DNA of 48,235 bases, taken from contig CASFZJ010000009.1 in the NCBI GenBank assembly GCA_949299165.1, forward strand, positions 1-48,235, in the 5' to 3' direction. Under the pieces are notes generated by a model. That model made no database searches, was not told the origin of the DNA, and saw nothing but the letters and a program-made list of their open reading frames with translations. A program made the translations under genes and the position numbers. The stretch is from an uncultured bacterium. Its GTDB lineage: Bacteria > Bacillota_I > Bacilli_A > RFN20 > CAG-826. Below are positions 33,632-42,415 of the stretch, in pieces; position 1 is the first letter of the stretch; each line of letters begins with the position of its first letter.

Positions 33632-35002
33632 ATGAGTATAAATTTTAAAGAACTTTGTAAAAAATATGAAAAAGAAGCATTAGAAACTTTAATTAAAGAC
33701 TGTTCAATTGATTCGGTTTATGATGAAATTACGATAACTAAAGAGCATCCTTATGGAAAGGGTGTCGCTGAATGCTTTGAATTTTTAAAAGAACTTGCAC
33801 TTAAAGATGGTTTCGAAGTTGATATGTGCGATGGGCATTGTCTTGAAATTTCTTGTGGAACAGGTGCACAATTAATCTCAATTTTTGCTCACCAAGATGT
33901 TGTTCCTGCAACTGGGAATTGGTCGCATCCTCCATTTGAACCATATATAAATAAAGAAGAAAATAGACTTTATGCACGTGGAACAAGTGATGATAAGGGG
34001 CCTGGAATTGCAGCTTATTATGCTTTAAAAGCATTAAAAGATAACAATTTATTTGATAATTATCGTGTAAAACTTGTTTTTGGTGGAGATGAAGAAAGAG
34101 GATCTTCTTGTTTAGCTTATTATTTTGAAGAACTCAAAAAAGAACAACCAACTTATGGTTTCACTCCAGATGCTGATTTCCCATTAATTTATGGTGAAAA
34201 AGGAATCGTAAATTATACCTATGATGGAAATTTACCATTAAACAATGTTATTTCAATAAAGGCTGGACTTGCATCAAATATTGTAATTGATAGTTGTGTT
34301 GTTGAAGTCACTGAACCAGAAAAACTTGATGCTTATTTAGCAAGCGATGACAAAGTAAATTGCAGAAAATTATCTGAAAATAAATATGAATTTATCGGAA
34401 AATCTGCTCATGGATCGACTCCAGAACTCGGTTTAAATAGTGGAGTTATCGCTCTTGGCGTTTTAGGCGAAGTTTATAACAATCCAATGCTTACTTTATT
34501 ATGTAATGAATATTCAAATGTTAATGGTAAAAATATGCATGTTTATTGTGAAAGCAAAGACATGGGTAAAACTACCTTTAATGTTGGAATTATTGATTAT
34601 GAAAATGGACATTTTAAGATGGTTGTAAATTTCAGACATCCTGAAAATTGTGATGTTGATAAAACAATGGAAAAAATCCAAGAATGTTCGCCTCTTTTAA
34701 TTAGAGAAGATAGCAGAGCACCTTATTTATATTTCAATCCAGAAAAGACTGATTTTATCAAAAAACTTTATGAAGTTTATGTTGAAGAAACTGGTGATAA
34801 AGAACATAAACCAATGGCAATTGGAGGTGGAACATATGCAAAAGAAGCTAAAAATACTGTCGCTTTTGGTAGCTGTTTCCCAGGTAAAGTTGATCATATT
34901 CACGAAGAAAATGAAAAAATCGATTTAGATGATTTCTTTTCTTCAATTCCAATTTATGCTCATGCAATTTATGCTTTAGGAAAACTTAATAATGAGAAGT
35001 AG
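33632..35002 (+). CDS. M20 family dipeptidase (PepV-like)
   Basis: This is a zinc dipeptidase of the PepV/Sapep group, cytoplasmic, releasing amino acids from dipeptides. The 456-residue protein has the M20 metal ligands: H87 and D89 in AHQDVVPATGNW, D120/D121 in GTSDDKGP, and E154/E155 in GGDEERGSS. TPDADFPLIYGEKG, which follows, is diagnostic of PepV-type enzymes, and HGSTPELG lies in the lid. A TATAAT box (33604-33609) and an ATGAGGT ribosome site precede it. It overlaps trmB by 11 bases. Confidence 0.9.
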   Translation: MSINFKELCKKYEKEALETLIKDCSIDSVYDEITITKEHPYGKGVAECFEFLKELALKDGFEVDMCDGHCLEISCGTGAQLISIFAHQDVVPATGNWSHPPFEPYINKEENRLYARGTSDDKGPGIAAYYALKALKDNNLFDNYRVKLVFGGDEERGSSCLAYYFEELKKEQPTYGFTPDADFPLIYGEKGIVNYTYDGNLPLNNVISIKAGLASNIVIDSCVVEVTEPEKLDAYLASDDKVNCRKLSENKYEFIGKSAHGSTPELGLNSGVIALGVLGEVYNNPMLTLLCNEYSNVNGKNMHVYCESKDMGKTTFNVGIIDYENGHFKMVVNFRHPENCDVDKTMEKIQECSPLLIREDSRAPYLYFNPEKTDFIKKLYEVYVEETGDKEHKPMAIGGGTYAKEAKNTVAFGSCFPGKVDHIHEENEKIDLDDFFSSIPIYAHAIYALGKLNNEK

Positions 35003-35663
35003 ATATAAACCTTGGGCAATTGAATATTTAAAAACCCATACTGAGAATGAATTTTTTCTTGATGAACAACTTGAAGAAGATAAAATTAATGAATTCATTT
35101 CAGAAAAAGATACATATTTAGAGATTGGCCCAGGGAAGGCAAAATTTATTTTATCAATTGCAAGTAAATACCCTAACTATAATTTTTTAGTTATAGAACT
35201 CGATCATTCAATCGCAGGTACAGCTTTAAAAAAGATTGATGAATCAAAATTAACTAACGTTAAACTCATTGCTGGAGACTTCTATAAATTATCAAAAATT
35301 TTAAAAAAAGATTTGTTTTGCGGGGTTTTTCTAAATTTTAGCGACCCATGGCCTAAAAAAAGACACGAAAAAAGAAGACTTACTTCACCTAATTTTTTAG
35401 TTGAATACGCTAAAATTTTAAAAGATGATAGATGTATTTATTTTAAAAGTGATAACGATGGGTTTTACGAGTATTCTTTAGAAATGTTTAAAGAATATGG
35501 ATGGGAAATTATTTATCAAAATGAAGATTACCAATCTTCAGAAAGCGATTTTGATGCTGAAACTGAGTTCGAAGCGCGATATAAAGCAGAAGGCATTAAA
35601 ATAAAAAGATTAATATTAAGAAAAAATAAAAATACATTAAAAGAAGTAAAAGAAGAGAAATAA
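34992..35663 (+). CDS. trmB: tRNA (guanine-N7-)-methyltransferase
   Basis: It methylates G46 of tRNA using SAM. The 223-residue Rossmann-fold protein begins with the typical MRSRYKPWA. The SAM loop EIGPGKAKF is at 44-52, followed by the acidic IELDHS and the catalytic NFSDPWPKKRHEKRRL segment. It starts inside the dipeptidase gene and its stop codon merges with the left arm of a bidirectional terminator. Confidence 0.95.
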   Translation: MRSRYKPWAIEYLKTHTENEFFLDEQLEEDKINEFISEKDTYLEIGPGKAKFILSIASKYPNYNFLVIELDHSIAGTALKKIDESKLTNVKLIAGDFYKLSKILKKDLFCGVFLNFSDPWPKKRHEKRRLTSPNFLVEYAKILKDDRCIYFKSDNDGFYEYSLEMFKEYGWEIIYQNEDYQSSESDFDAETEFEARYKAEGIKIKRLILRKNKNTLKEVKEEK

Positions 35664-35693
35664 AAAGACCTGTGCGGCAAGCCAGGTCTTTTT
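35662..35693. terminator. bidirectional terminator between trmB and the Wzz-like gene
   Basis: A perfect 11-bp stem AAAAAGACCTG / CAGGTCTTTTT with a 10-base loop has A and T tracts on both sides, so it can end both convergent transcripts. Confidence 0.9.
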
Positions 35694-35711
35694 AAAATCT
35701 TGTTATATGTT

Positions 35712-37103
35712 TTATTTTGTTGTGTCGTTATTTTCGGCAATTTTTAATGCATCTTCTTTATTTTGTTCTTCTTTTTTCATGTCGACATGACCTTTAATGC
35801 CAGCGACAATACAACCAAGAATGATACCAATTACAACACTAATTGCTGCATTTAAGATAAGTGATAAACCGCCAGATTTTTCAACAATATTTGGTAAAGT
35901 ATAAATTGGTTTAGCGAAATTTGTATATAAATAAGTAGTTGTGTCTTTTAAGTTGTTAGTAAATGTATTAAGTTGGGTTTTGATCGAGGCGAGTTTTTCT
36001 TTATAAGATTCTGGAGCTTCGTTATATTTGGTTTCGCCAGAATTATGGATAATTTCGCCAGTTTCAGAATCGATAGTTACATTTAATTTTTCACAAAGCA
36101 TTTCGATTTGATCATTATAATTGGTTAATTCAACCGTTAATTCCATGATTCTATTTTGATATTCTGGTGAAACTTGTAAGATAACGCTTGAGTTGCTTGT
36201 TGCGATTAAATTTTTAAATTCAGTCTGTAGATTATCGAGAGTTTTTCTAGTTAAATCACGTTGGTGGATTAAATTATTTAATTGGCTTTCTAATTTTTGA
36301 ATACCTGCTGGGCTACTATCTTTAATATAACCAGATTGTCTAGCATCGTTTTGGAGTGAATTTAAATCATTAATAATGAAATATCTTTCAATTTCAGTTA
36401 AGGCTTGGGAAATTGTAGTTTGACTATTTTGTCCAACATAAGAACTTTCGCCAAATTCATCGATTAAAGTGTTGTAATTATTAACTAACATATCTTTTTG
36501 ATTGATTAAATAGTTATATTCTTCTTCATAAGTTGGAGCACTATCAGCCATGATGAGGTTTTGGTTGTAAATAATTGCGTTATATAAACTATTTGCAGTG
36601 AGGTTAGCGTAATCTAAAACACCTCTTAAAAATTCTCTAGCTTGATTATCGTCTGAAAAATAAGAAGCAGAGCAAGTAATAGAGATATAATTTGGCATTA
36701 TAACAGTGACTTCTTGGTTTTGTTCATTATAAGAAGTGCGGCTAAGTTGAGAAACAGAGATATCGTTATTAGAAATCATTTTTCCGATATCGATATTAGC
36801 GAAAGATTCGTTGCTATCTTTAACGGATTGAAGAACTTCAGGTTCAATAAGTGTCCTATAATCAAAAGTAGTATTATTTGGATATTCTCCATCTTCAGCC
36901 CCTCTAAATTGATAAGTTACTGAACCAGAATAAACTTCTTGAGGTTTTGAATATAAATAGTGAATTCCCAAAACACAAACAACAGTCGAAACTACAAAAG
37001 TTACACCAAGTGTGATTTTAGCGTGCCATATTTTTTTAAAAACATCACCAATTGATATTCCTTCTTTTTCTTCTTCAATAATTTCAATATCTTTATTTTC
37101 CAT
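35712..37103 (-). CDS. Wzz-like (polysaccharide chain-length determinant type) membrane protein
   Basis: At 463 residues, the topology is that of polysaccharide co-polymerases. A cytoplasmic N-terminus is followed by a transmembrane helix at about 32-52, a large extracellular helical region (about 53-415, with coiled-coil stretches around 265-295 and 310-345), and a second helix at about 414-438 followed by a charged tail. The proline-rich motif usually seen before the second helix is weak (IYTLPNIV). There is no BY-kinase fused and no glycan gene cluster nearby, so the role in surface polysaccharide export is inference. GGAGAAAG precedes the ATG. Confidence 0.7.
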   Translation of the reverse strand: MENKDIEIIEEEKEGISIGDVFKKIWHAKITLGVTFVVSTVVCVLGIHYLYSKPQEVYSGSVTYQFRGAEDGEYPNNTTFDYRTLIEPEVLQSVKDSNESFANIDIGKMISNNDISVSQLSRTSYNEQNQEVTVIMPNYISITCSASYFSDDNQAREFLRGVLDYANLTANSLYNAIIYNQNLIMADSAPTYEEEYNYLINQKDMLVNNYNTLIDEFGESSYVGQNSQTTISQALTEIERYFIINDLNSLQNDARQSGYIKDSSPAGIQKLESQLNNLIHQRDLTRKTLDNLQTEFKNLIATSNSSVILQVSPEYQNRIMELTVELTNYNDQIEMLCEKLNVTIDSETGEIIHNSGETKYNEAPESYKEKLASIKTQLNTFTNNLKDTTTYLYTNFAKPIYTLPNIVEKSGGLSLILNAAISVVIGIILGCIVAGIKGHVDMKKEEQNKEDALKIAENNDTTK

Positions 37104-37239
37104 AGCTTTCTCCGTTCTTTATTATTATAAAGAAAAAAGATTAGATAGTATAATAAAATTTTAGTGCCGGTTTTGAGACATTTTTATTAAAGAAAATGAA
37201 ATATTTTTATATAATTAAAGACGCTTTGAGGAATTTATT

Positions 37240-37851
37240 ATGAAAAGATACGGACTTTATTACAACTATAGAACTTTAGGTGATGTATTACTTATTGTTT
37301 TTGAACCAAACGCAATTGCAGATGAAGTAATTAAAAAAGATGATGTTGTAGTTTTAAAAAAAGAAAATAAAACAATCGGCATCAATATTTTTAACATTTC
37401 AAAAATTATGAAAATTAAGGCTAATGGTTACATCCCTCTAGTTGATGAAAAAGTATTGAGCGTCATAAATCATATATTAGAAAATCATGAAGTTGAACCT
37501 TTAGAAAAGCTTCCTCATAGTGGATTTATTGTTGCAAAAATAGTAGATATTGAAGAACATCCTGAAAGTGATCATTTACATATTTGTAAAGTTGATGTTG
37601 GTCATAATGATTATTTGGAAATTGTTTGTGGAGCATTTAATGCAAGGAAAGATCTAGTTTGCGTCTGTGCTTTGCCTTATTCTTTCATGCCTAGCGGAAG
37701 ACAAATTATTCCAGGTAAACTTCTAGGAATTGAAAGTTATGGAATGCTCTGTTCAGGTAGAGAATTAGCGCTTGAAGGATATGAAAATAAGCGTGGACTT
37801 TTAGAGCTTGATGATAGCTATAAAGTCGGTTCAGATTTCTTTTCTTATTAA
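37240..37851 (+). CDS. YtpR-like tRNA-binding domain protein
   Basis: The 203-residue protein has an N-terminal YtpR-type region (about 1-85) and a C-terminal OB-fold tRNA-binding domain (about 90-200), the same module found at the N-terminus of PheT and the C-terminus of MetG. Diagnostic segments are GFIVAKIVDIEEHPESDHLHICKVDVG, VCGAFNAR, and IPGKLLGIESYGMLCSGREL. The biological role of YtpR is not established. GAGG precedes the ATG and TATAAT (37210-37215) lies upstream. The gene stands alone. Confidence 0.85.
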   Translation: MKRYGLYYNYRTLGDVLLIVFEPNAIADEVIKKDDVVVLKKENKTIGINIFNISKIMKIKANGYIPLVDEKVLSVINHILENHEVEPLEKLPHSGFIVAKIVDIEEHPESDHLHICKVDVGHNDYLEIVCGAFNARKDLVCVCALPYSFMPSGRQIIPGKLLGIESYGMLCSGRELALEGYENKRGLLELDDSYKVGSDFFSY

Positions 37852-37936
37852 TTATTTTCATAAATTTACATTTTATTTACATTATTAAAAAATGTAAAAA
37901 AACCTAGGAAATTTTAAATTTTTCTAGTAATTTTTC

Positions 37937-37965
37937 TTTACTAAATGGTAAATAATCGCTAATGT
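37937..37965 (+). promoter_or_regulatory. promoter and possible operator of the LacI-family regulator gene
   Basis: TTTACT (37937-37942) and TAATGT (37960-37965) are separated by 17 bp. The imperfect palindrome TTTACTAAATGGTAAA (37937-37952) covers the -35 box, a place where a LacI-type protein could repress its own gene. It lacks the central CG typical of LacI-family sites, so operator status is speculative. Confidence 0.4.
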
Positions 37966-38029
37966 ATGAGTATGCGAAATGAAAAAATTTTCATTTTCTT
38001 ACTTTCATATCGATAAGGGGGTAAAACTT

Positions 38030-39028
38030 ATGGAAAATTTGAAGGAAAGAGTAACGATTTACGAGGTCGCAAAAGCAAGTGGAGTTTCTCTTGCTACTGT
38101 TTCGCGTGTTATGAATAACAGTGGAACAGTCAGAGAAGACACCAAGAAAAAAGTCATGTCAGTTATTAAAAAACTTGGCTATAAACCAAGTGGCCTTGCT
38201 CAAGCTTTAGCGACAAATAAAACTACCAATATTGGTGTTATTATCCCTAGTGCAAACTATGTTTATATTGCAAACATGTTAAATGGTATTACCGAAGTTT
38301 GTAAGAAAAATGGATTTACTATCATTCTTTATACAACGTCACATAGTAGAGAAGATGCCCTTGGCTGCCTTGAAAGAGTTATTAAATCCCATGCAGATGG
38401 CGTTATCGTTTTTGATGATGAACTTGATGGAGAAGATTTAGAAGTCTTTAATTCTTATGGTGTGCCGGTAATTGATGTTAATAACTCAGTTACAGCAAGT
38501 AAAATTGGTTGTATCCCATTTGGTTATGAACACCTTGTGAAACATATTATTGAAGATAACTTTATAAAGGGCGATAAAAAGATGACTTTCCTTCATGTTC
38601 ATAATGCAGGACGTTTATTATCAAGAGTTGAAAATCAATTTATTAAGGTTCATTTAGAAAATGACCGTGAATATAACATTATGAATTGTGATGACTCATA
38701 TCAAAGAACTTATCAAGATTTTATGGAAAGATTTAAACAAAAAAGAAAAGAATATGTTATCGCTTATCGTGACTCAATTGCAGCCGCCGTATTAAATGCA
38801 GCAACTGATTCTGGGCTTAGAGTTCCTGAAGATATTGAAGTTTTATCAATCATTGGAACGAAATATTCATCAATTCTTAGACCGCAAATTTCAAATTTAC
38901 ATATTAATTTTTCTGAAGTAGGTAAAAGAGCAATGTATATGTTAATTGATTTAATTAACGGAACACTCATTGAAAAAGAATATAAATTTGAAAGTGAATA
39001 TGTTAAGAAAGATTCAACATTATTTTAA
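38030..39028 (+). CDS. LacI-family transcriptional regulator (CcpA-like)
   Basis: The 332-residue regulator has an N-terminal helix-turn-helix (TIYEVAKASGVSLATVSRVMNNS, about 9-31), the hinge helix region KPSGLAQALATNKT, and a periplasmic-binding-protein-like effector domain. It lacks an obvious match to the HPr-contacting segment of CcpA, but I cannot exclude CcpA. The start at 38030 follows AAGGGGGT; the earlier in-frame ATG at 37979 has no ribosome site. It is followed by apt (10 bp) and tyrS (3 bp), so it may be cotranscribed with housekeeping genes. Confidence 0.88.
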   Translation: MENLKERVTIYEVAKASGVSLATVSRVMNNSGTVREDTKKKVMSVIKKLGYKPSGLAQALATNKTTNIGVIIPSANYVYIANMLNGITEVCKKNGFTIILYTTSHSREDALGCLERVIKSHADGVIVFDDELDGEDLEVFNSYGVPVIDVNNSVTASKIGCIPFGYEHLVKHIIEDNFIKGDKKMTFLHVHNAGRLLSRVENQFIKVHLENDREYNIMNCDDSYQRTYQDFMERFKQKRKEYVIAYRDSIAAAVLNAATDSGLRVPEDIEVLSIIGTKYSSILRPQISNLHINFSEVGKRAMYMLIDLINGTLIEKEYKFESEYVKKDSTLF

Positions 39029-39038
39029 GGAGTAGGCT

Positions 39039-39749
39039 ATGGACTTTTATGATAAATATATAAGAACTGTTGTTGATTATCCAATTAAAGGAATTAAATT
39101 TAGAGATATTACACCTTTACTTGCAAATGGTGATGCATTCCATCAAGTAATCATGGATTTAAATAGAGAATTACCAAGTTATGAGAAGTGGGATAAGATT
39201 ATTGCGGCTGAAAGTAGAGGATTCATATTTGCTGCTCCACTTGCAAGTTACAACAATAAAGGTTTAGTTCTTGCTAGAAAAGCTGGAAAGTTACCTCTTG
39301 TTGGATATCGCGAAACTTATAAATTAGAGTATGGCGAAGCAACAATTGAAATTCCTCAAGACGCTATCCAAAAAGGCGACCGAGTAATTATTATGGATGA
39401 CCTTATTGCAACTGGCGGAAGTGCTAAGGCAATGGTTGATCTTGTCCGCCAAGCTGGTGGAATTCCAATTATGGGCTTGTTCCTTATTGAACTTAGAAGT
39501 TTACAAGGTTATAAAAAACTTGGAATTCCTGTTGTTAGCATTGTAAATTATGGCTTACACGCTGGTGATATTTTACAAATTGAAGATGCCAAAGAATCAA
39601 TGGTGAAATTCGTGAAGAAAATTGATGAAGAAGAGATTGAGATTTCTTATAAAGATGGTTCAACTGCAGTAATTAACAAAAATAAAATTATTTCAGTGAT
39701 TCAAGTTGAAAAGAATGGAAGGTTAACTTATATAAAATATAGGGATTAA
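39039..39749 (+). CDS. apt: adenine phosphoribosyltransferase with a C-terminal extension
   Basis: It salvages adenine to AMP using PRPP. Residues 1-180 are standard Apt: DYPIKGIKFRDITPLL, AAESRGFIFAAPLA (57-69), RKAGKLPLVGY, and the PRPP loop VIIMDDLIATGGS (116-128). The protein continues for about 55 more residues (about 182-236), ending in a beta-rich EISYKDGSTAVINKNKII segment not present in the usual 170-180-residue enzyme. The ribosome site is AAGGAG. It lies 10 bp after the LacI-type gene and 3 bp before tyrS. Confidence 0.92.
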   Translation: MDFYDKYIRTVVDYPIKGIKFRDITPLLANGDAFHQVIMDLNRELPSYEKWDKIIAAESRGFIFAAPLASYNNKGLVLARKAGKLPLVGYRETYKLEYGEATIEIPQDAIQKGDRVIIMDDLIATGGSAKAMVDLVRQAGGIPIMGLFLIELRSLQGYKKLGIPVVSIVNYGLHAGDILQIEDAKESMVKFVKKIDEEEIEISYKDGSTAVINKNKIISVIQVEKNGRLTYIKYRD

Positions 39750-39752
39750 TTT

Positions 39753-41009
39753 ATGGTAAATGTTATTGATGATTTAAATTACCGCGGCCTTATTAAAGAA
39801 TATTCAAACGAAGAAAACGTCCGCAAACTTTTTGAAACAAAACAAACAATTTATTGTGGTTTTGATCCAAGTGCTTCAAGTATGCACATTGGAAATTTTG
39901 TTATGATTTCTATTTTAATGAGACTTCAAAAAGCCGGCCACAAAATCATTGCTCTTGTTGGTGGTGGAACTGGAATGATTGGCGATCCAAGTGGTAAAAG
40001 TAAAGAAAGAAATCTTTTAACACCTGATAAAGTCTTAGAAAATACCATGGCAATAAAAAAGCAACTTGAAAGATTTATTGACCTTTCTGATCCAGATAAA
40101 GGAATGATTTTAAATAACTACGATTGGTTAAATAATATTAGTTTACTTGAATATTTAAGAGATACAGCTAAATATTTCCCAATAAATTACATGTTAAGCA
40201 AAGATATTGTTAAATCACGTTTAGATAGCGGAATTTCTCTTACAGAATTCTGTTATATGACATTACAAAGTTATGATTTTAGATATTTACATGATAAATA
40301 TGGCGTAAATATTCAAATTGGTGGCAATGATCAATGGGGCAATTTAACTGCTGGATTAGACTTTATCAGAAAGACTGAAGGCGAAGAAAGTAAAGTTGAA
40401 TGTATGACTGCTCACTTGATTACAAGAAGTGATGGCAAAAAATTTGGAAAGAGTGAAGATGGCGCTTTATTTTTAGATAAAAACTTAACTTCACCATATA
40501 AACTTTATCAATTTTTTATCAATCAAAGTGATGAAGATAGCGTTAAATATCTTAAAGTTTTCACTTTCTTACCAAGAGAAGAAATTAATGAAATCGAAAA
40601 AGAACATTTAGCAAATCTTGGCGCAAGAATTGCTCAAAAACGTCTTGCTTATGAAGTTGTTAAAATTGTTCATGGTGAAGAAGAAGCAAATGAAGCTAAA
40701 AAAATGAGTGAAGTTTTATTCTCAAATGACTTTACTTCACTTAAAGAAGAAAGTTTAAACGAATTATTCTCTAACGCAAAAATTGAAGTTAAAGAACAAA
40801 TGAAACTTGAAGATTTACTTATTTTCATTAAAGCTGCAAGTAGTAAAAGAGAAGCTCGTGAATTCATCAAAAATAACGCTGTTTCTGTTAATGGAATTAA
40901 AGTTAATGATGCTTTAAAAGAATTCACGAAAGAAGAAGCTTTATTTAATAAATACTTAGTAGTTAAAAGAGGAAAGAAAAATTACTATTTAGTAGAAATT
41001 TCTTATTAA
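39753..41009 (+). CDS. tyrS: tyrosyl-tRNA synthetase
   Basis: It charges tRNA-Tyr. The 418-residue class I enzyme has YCGFDPSASSMHIGN (34-48) with the HIGN motif, the tyrosine-binding GGNDQWGNLTAG, the KFGKS form of KMSKS, and a C-terminal S4 RNA-binding domain (about 350-415). No T-box leader is present, unlike leuS; it is read from upstream. It begins 3 bp after apt and is followed 1 bp later by the YhhN-like gene. Confidence 0.96.
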   Translation: MVNVIDDLNYRGLIKEYSNEENVRKLFETKQTIYCGFDPSASSMHIGNFVMISILMRLQKAGHKIIALVGGGTGMIGDPSGKSKERNLLTPDKVLENTMAIKKQLERFIDLSDPDKGMILNNYDWLNNISLLEYLRDTAKYFPINYMLSKDIVKSRLDSGISLTEFCYMTLQSYDFRYLHDKYGVNIQIGGNDQWGNLTAGLDFIRKTEGEESKVECMTAHLITRSDGKKFGKSEDGALFLDKNLTSPYKLYQFFINQSDEDSVKYLKVFTFLPREEINEIEKEHLANLGARIAQKRLAYEVVKIVHGEEEANEAKKMSEVLFSNDFTSLKEESLNELFSNAKIEVKEQMKLEDLLIFIKAASSKREAREFIKNNAVSVNGIKVNDALKEFTKEEALFNKYLVVKRGKKNYYLVEISY

Positions 41010-41010
41010 A

Positions 41011-41724
41011 ATGCAAAAATTTAAAAAGATAGATTGGATTGTTATTTCAGTATTTTTATTAATCGAGATGGCTTTATATCTATCTTTTTTAATTTTGGAT
41101 ATGAATCCAGGAACAATTGATACTACATGGTTTAAATATTCCGGAGTTGTTTTGTGCTTAATATTCTCTATATATTGCGTATTTAAAAAGAAAGACAAAA
41201 TAAGTTTGTTTATTCCATTAGCATTAGTGTTTACTTTAATCAGTGATTATTTTTTGCTAATAAATACAGATATGGATCTTTTTATACCGGGATTAGCAAC
41301 TTTTATAATTACTCAATTAATTTATTTTTTATTGATATCTTACAAAAGAAGAAAGAGAAACGAATTTATTCTCAATATTATTTTAAGAATTTTGATTTCA
41401 GCAATTCTAATCTTTGTTGCTTCGACATTGGTAAAAATTGATTGGCTTGTTTCTTTAGCGTTAATTTATTTTACTCAACTTTTGATCAATTTTTGTTATT
41501 CAGTCTGTTTAATTAAAGAAGATAAGAAGTACTTAATTTTTGTTTCAGGATTGCTTATTTTTATAGCTTGCGACATTAATGTTGGTTTAAATAATGCCCA
41601 TATTATTGATGGTATTGATTATAAAATTGTGAATTATTTAATGTGGTTATTTTATCTTCCAAGTCAAGTTTTGCTTGCTTGTTCAAATCTTGTTTTTGAT
41701 AACAAAAACATACAAAAAATATAG
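41011..41724 (+). CDS. YhhN-like (TMEM86/lysoplasmalogenase family) membrane protein
   Basis: The 237-residue protein has about eight transmembrane helices. The pattern L-x-S-D-Y-F-L-L-I, then PGLATFIITQLIYF in the middle and a final ACDINVGL ... WLFYLPSQVLLACS resembles the YhhN family, whose vertebrate members cleave the vinyl-ether bond of lysoplasmalogens. The family normally shows GD where this protein has SD. Assignment is by eye and moderate. It starts one base after the tyrS stop with no ribosome site of its own, so it probably depends on translational coupling. Confidence 0.55.
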   Translation: MQKFKKIDWIVISVFLLIEMALYLSFLILDMNPGTIDTTWFKYSGVVLCLIFSIYCVFKKKDKISLFIPLALVFTLISDYFLLINTDMDLFIPGLATFIITQLIYFLLISYKRRKRNEFILNIILRILISAILIFVASTLVKIDWLVSLALIYFTQLLINFCYSVCLIKEDKKYLIFVSGLLIFIACDINVGLNNAHIIDGIDYKIVNYLMWLFYLPSQVLLACSNLVFDNKNIQKI

Positions 41725-41764
41725 TTTAGTAGATAACTAGTAGTTTTCTAGTATATTTTTGAGG

Positions 41765-42307
41765 TTATTTATGGTAGTAAAAACTACTTTCTTTGACAAA
41801 TTCAGCAGCTTCTTTGCTGTTGATTTTCTCAAGTAAAAGTAATGCAAATTCTAAAGTCGCCAATGGTCCTTTGCCGGTAATTAATTTTCCATCACTTACT
41901 GCATAATGGTCGACATATGTGCCACCAAAATCTTCATTCATCGAATTGAAACAAGTGTAGGATTTATTTTTTAACAAACCCATATGACCTAAAATTGTTG
42001 GTGCTGCACAAATTGCTGCAATGTATTTATCATTTTCATAAAAATATTTGATTATATTTTTGAAATCTTCGCTTTTTTCTAATTCTTGATATTGACCGCC
42101 ACCAGCTATAAACAAGCAATCATATTCATTTAAATTTGCAGATTTATAATTCTTTAAATCAGCTACTTTAATGTTGTGAGCACCAGTTAAGGTTTCTCCA
42201 TGCAAAGAAAATACATCAATTGTAACTCCGCCACGGCGCAAAATATCAATTGTGCCTAGTGCCTCAATTTCTTCAAATCCATTAGTTAATATATTCAAAA
42301 CTTTCAT
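41765..42307 (-). CDS. DJ-1/PfpI family protein
   Basis: This is a 180-residue member of the DJ-1/ThiJ/PfpI superfamily. The nucleophile-elbow cysteine is C100 in AAICAAPTILGHMG, and the acidic partner lies in GFEEIEALG (10-18). Family members include glyoxalase III, deglycase-like and chaperone-like proteins, and the activity here cannot be decided. AAAGGAGTG precedes the ATG. It is convergent with the YhhN-like gene and divergent from the aldo/keto reductase. Confidence 0.9.
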   Translation of the reverse strand: MKVLNILTNGFEEIEALGTIDILRRGGVTIDVFSLHGETLTGAHNIKVADLKNYKSANLNEYDCLFIAGGGQYQELEKSEDFKNIIKYFYENDKYIAAICAAPTILGHMGLLKNKSYTCFNSMNEDFGGTYVDHYAVSDGKLITGKGPLATLEFALLLLEKINSKEAAEFVKESSFYYHK

Positions 42308-42415
42308 ATTTTATGTCACTCCTTTTGACATTTTTATTATAACTTTTTTGCTCTTTTATGGATTTATTAATTATTTTTTATTTGTTATATTTATTGCGAA
42401 AAGAGGTGGAGTCAT

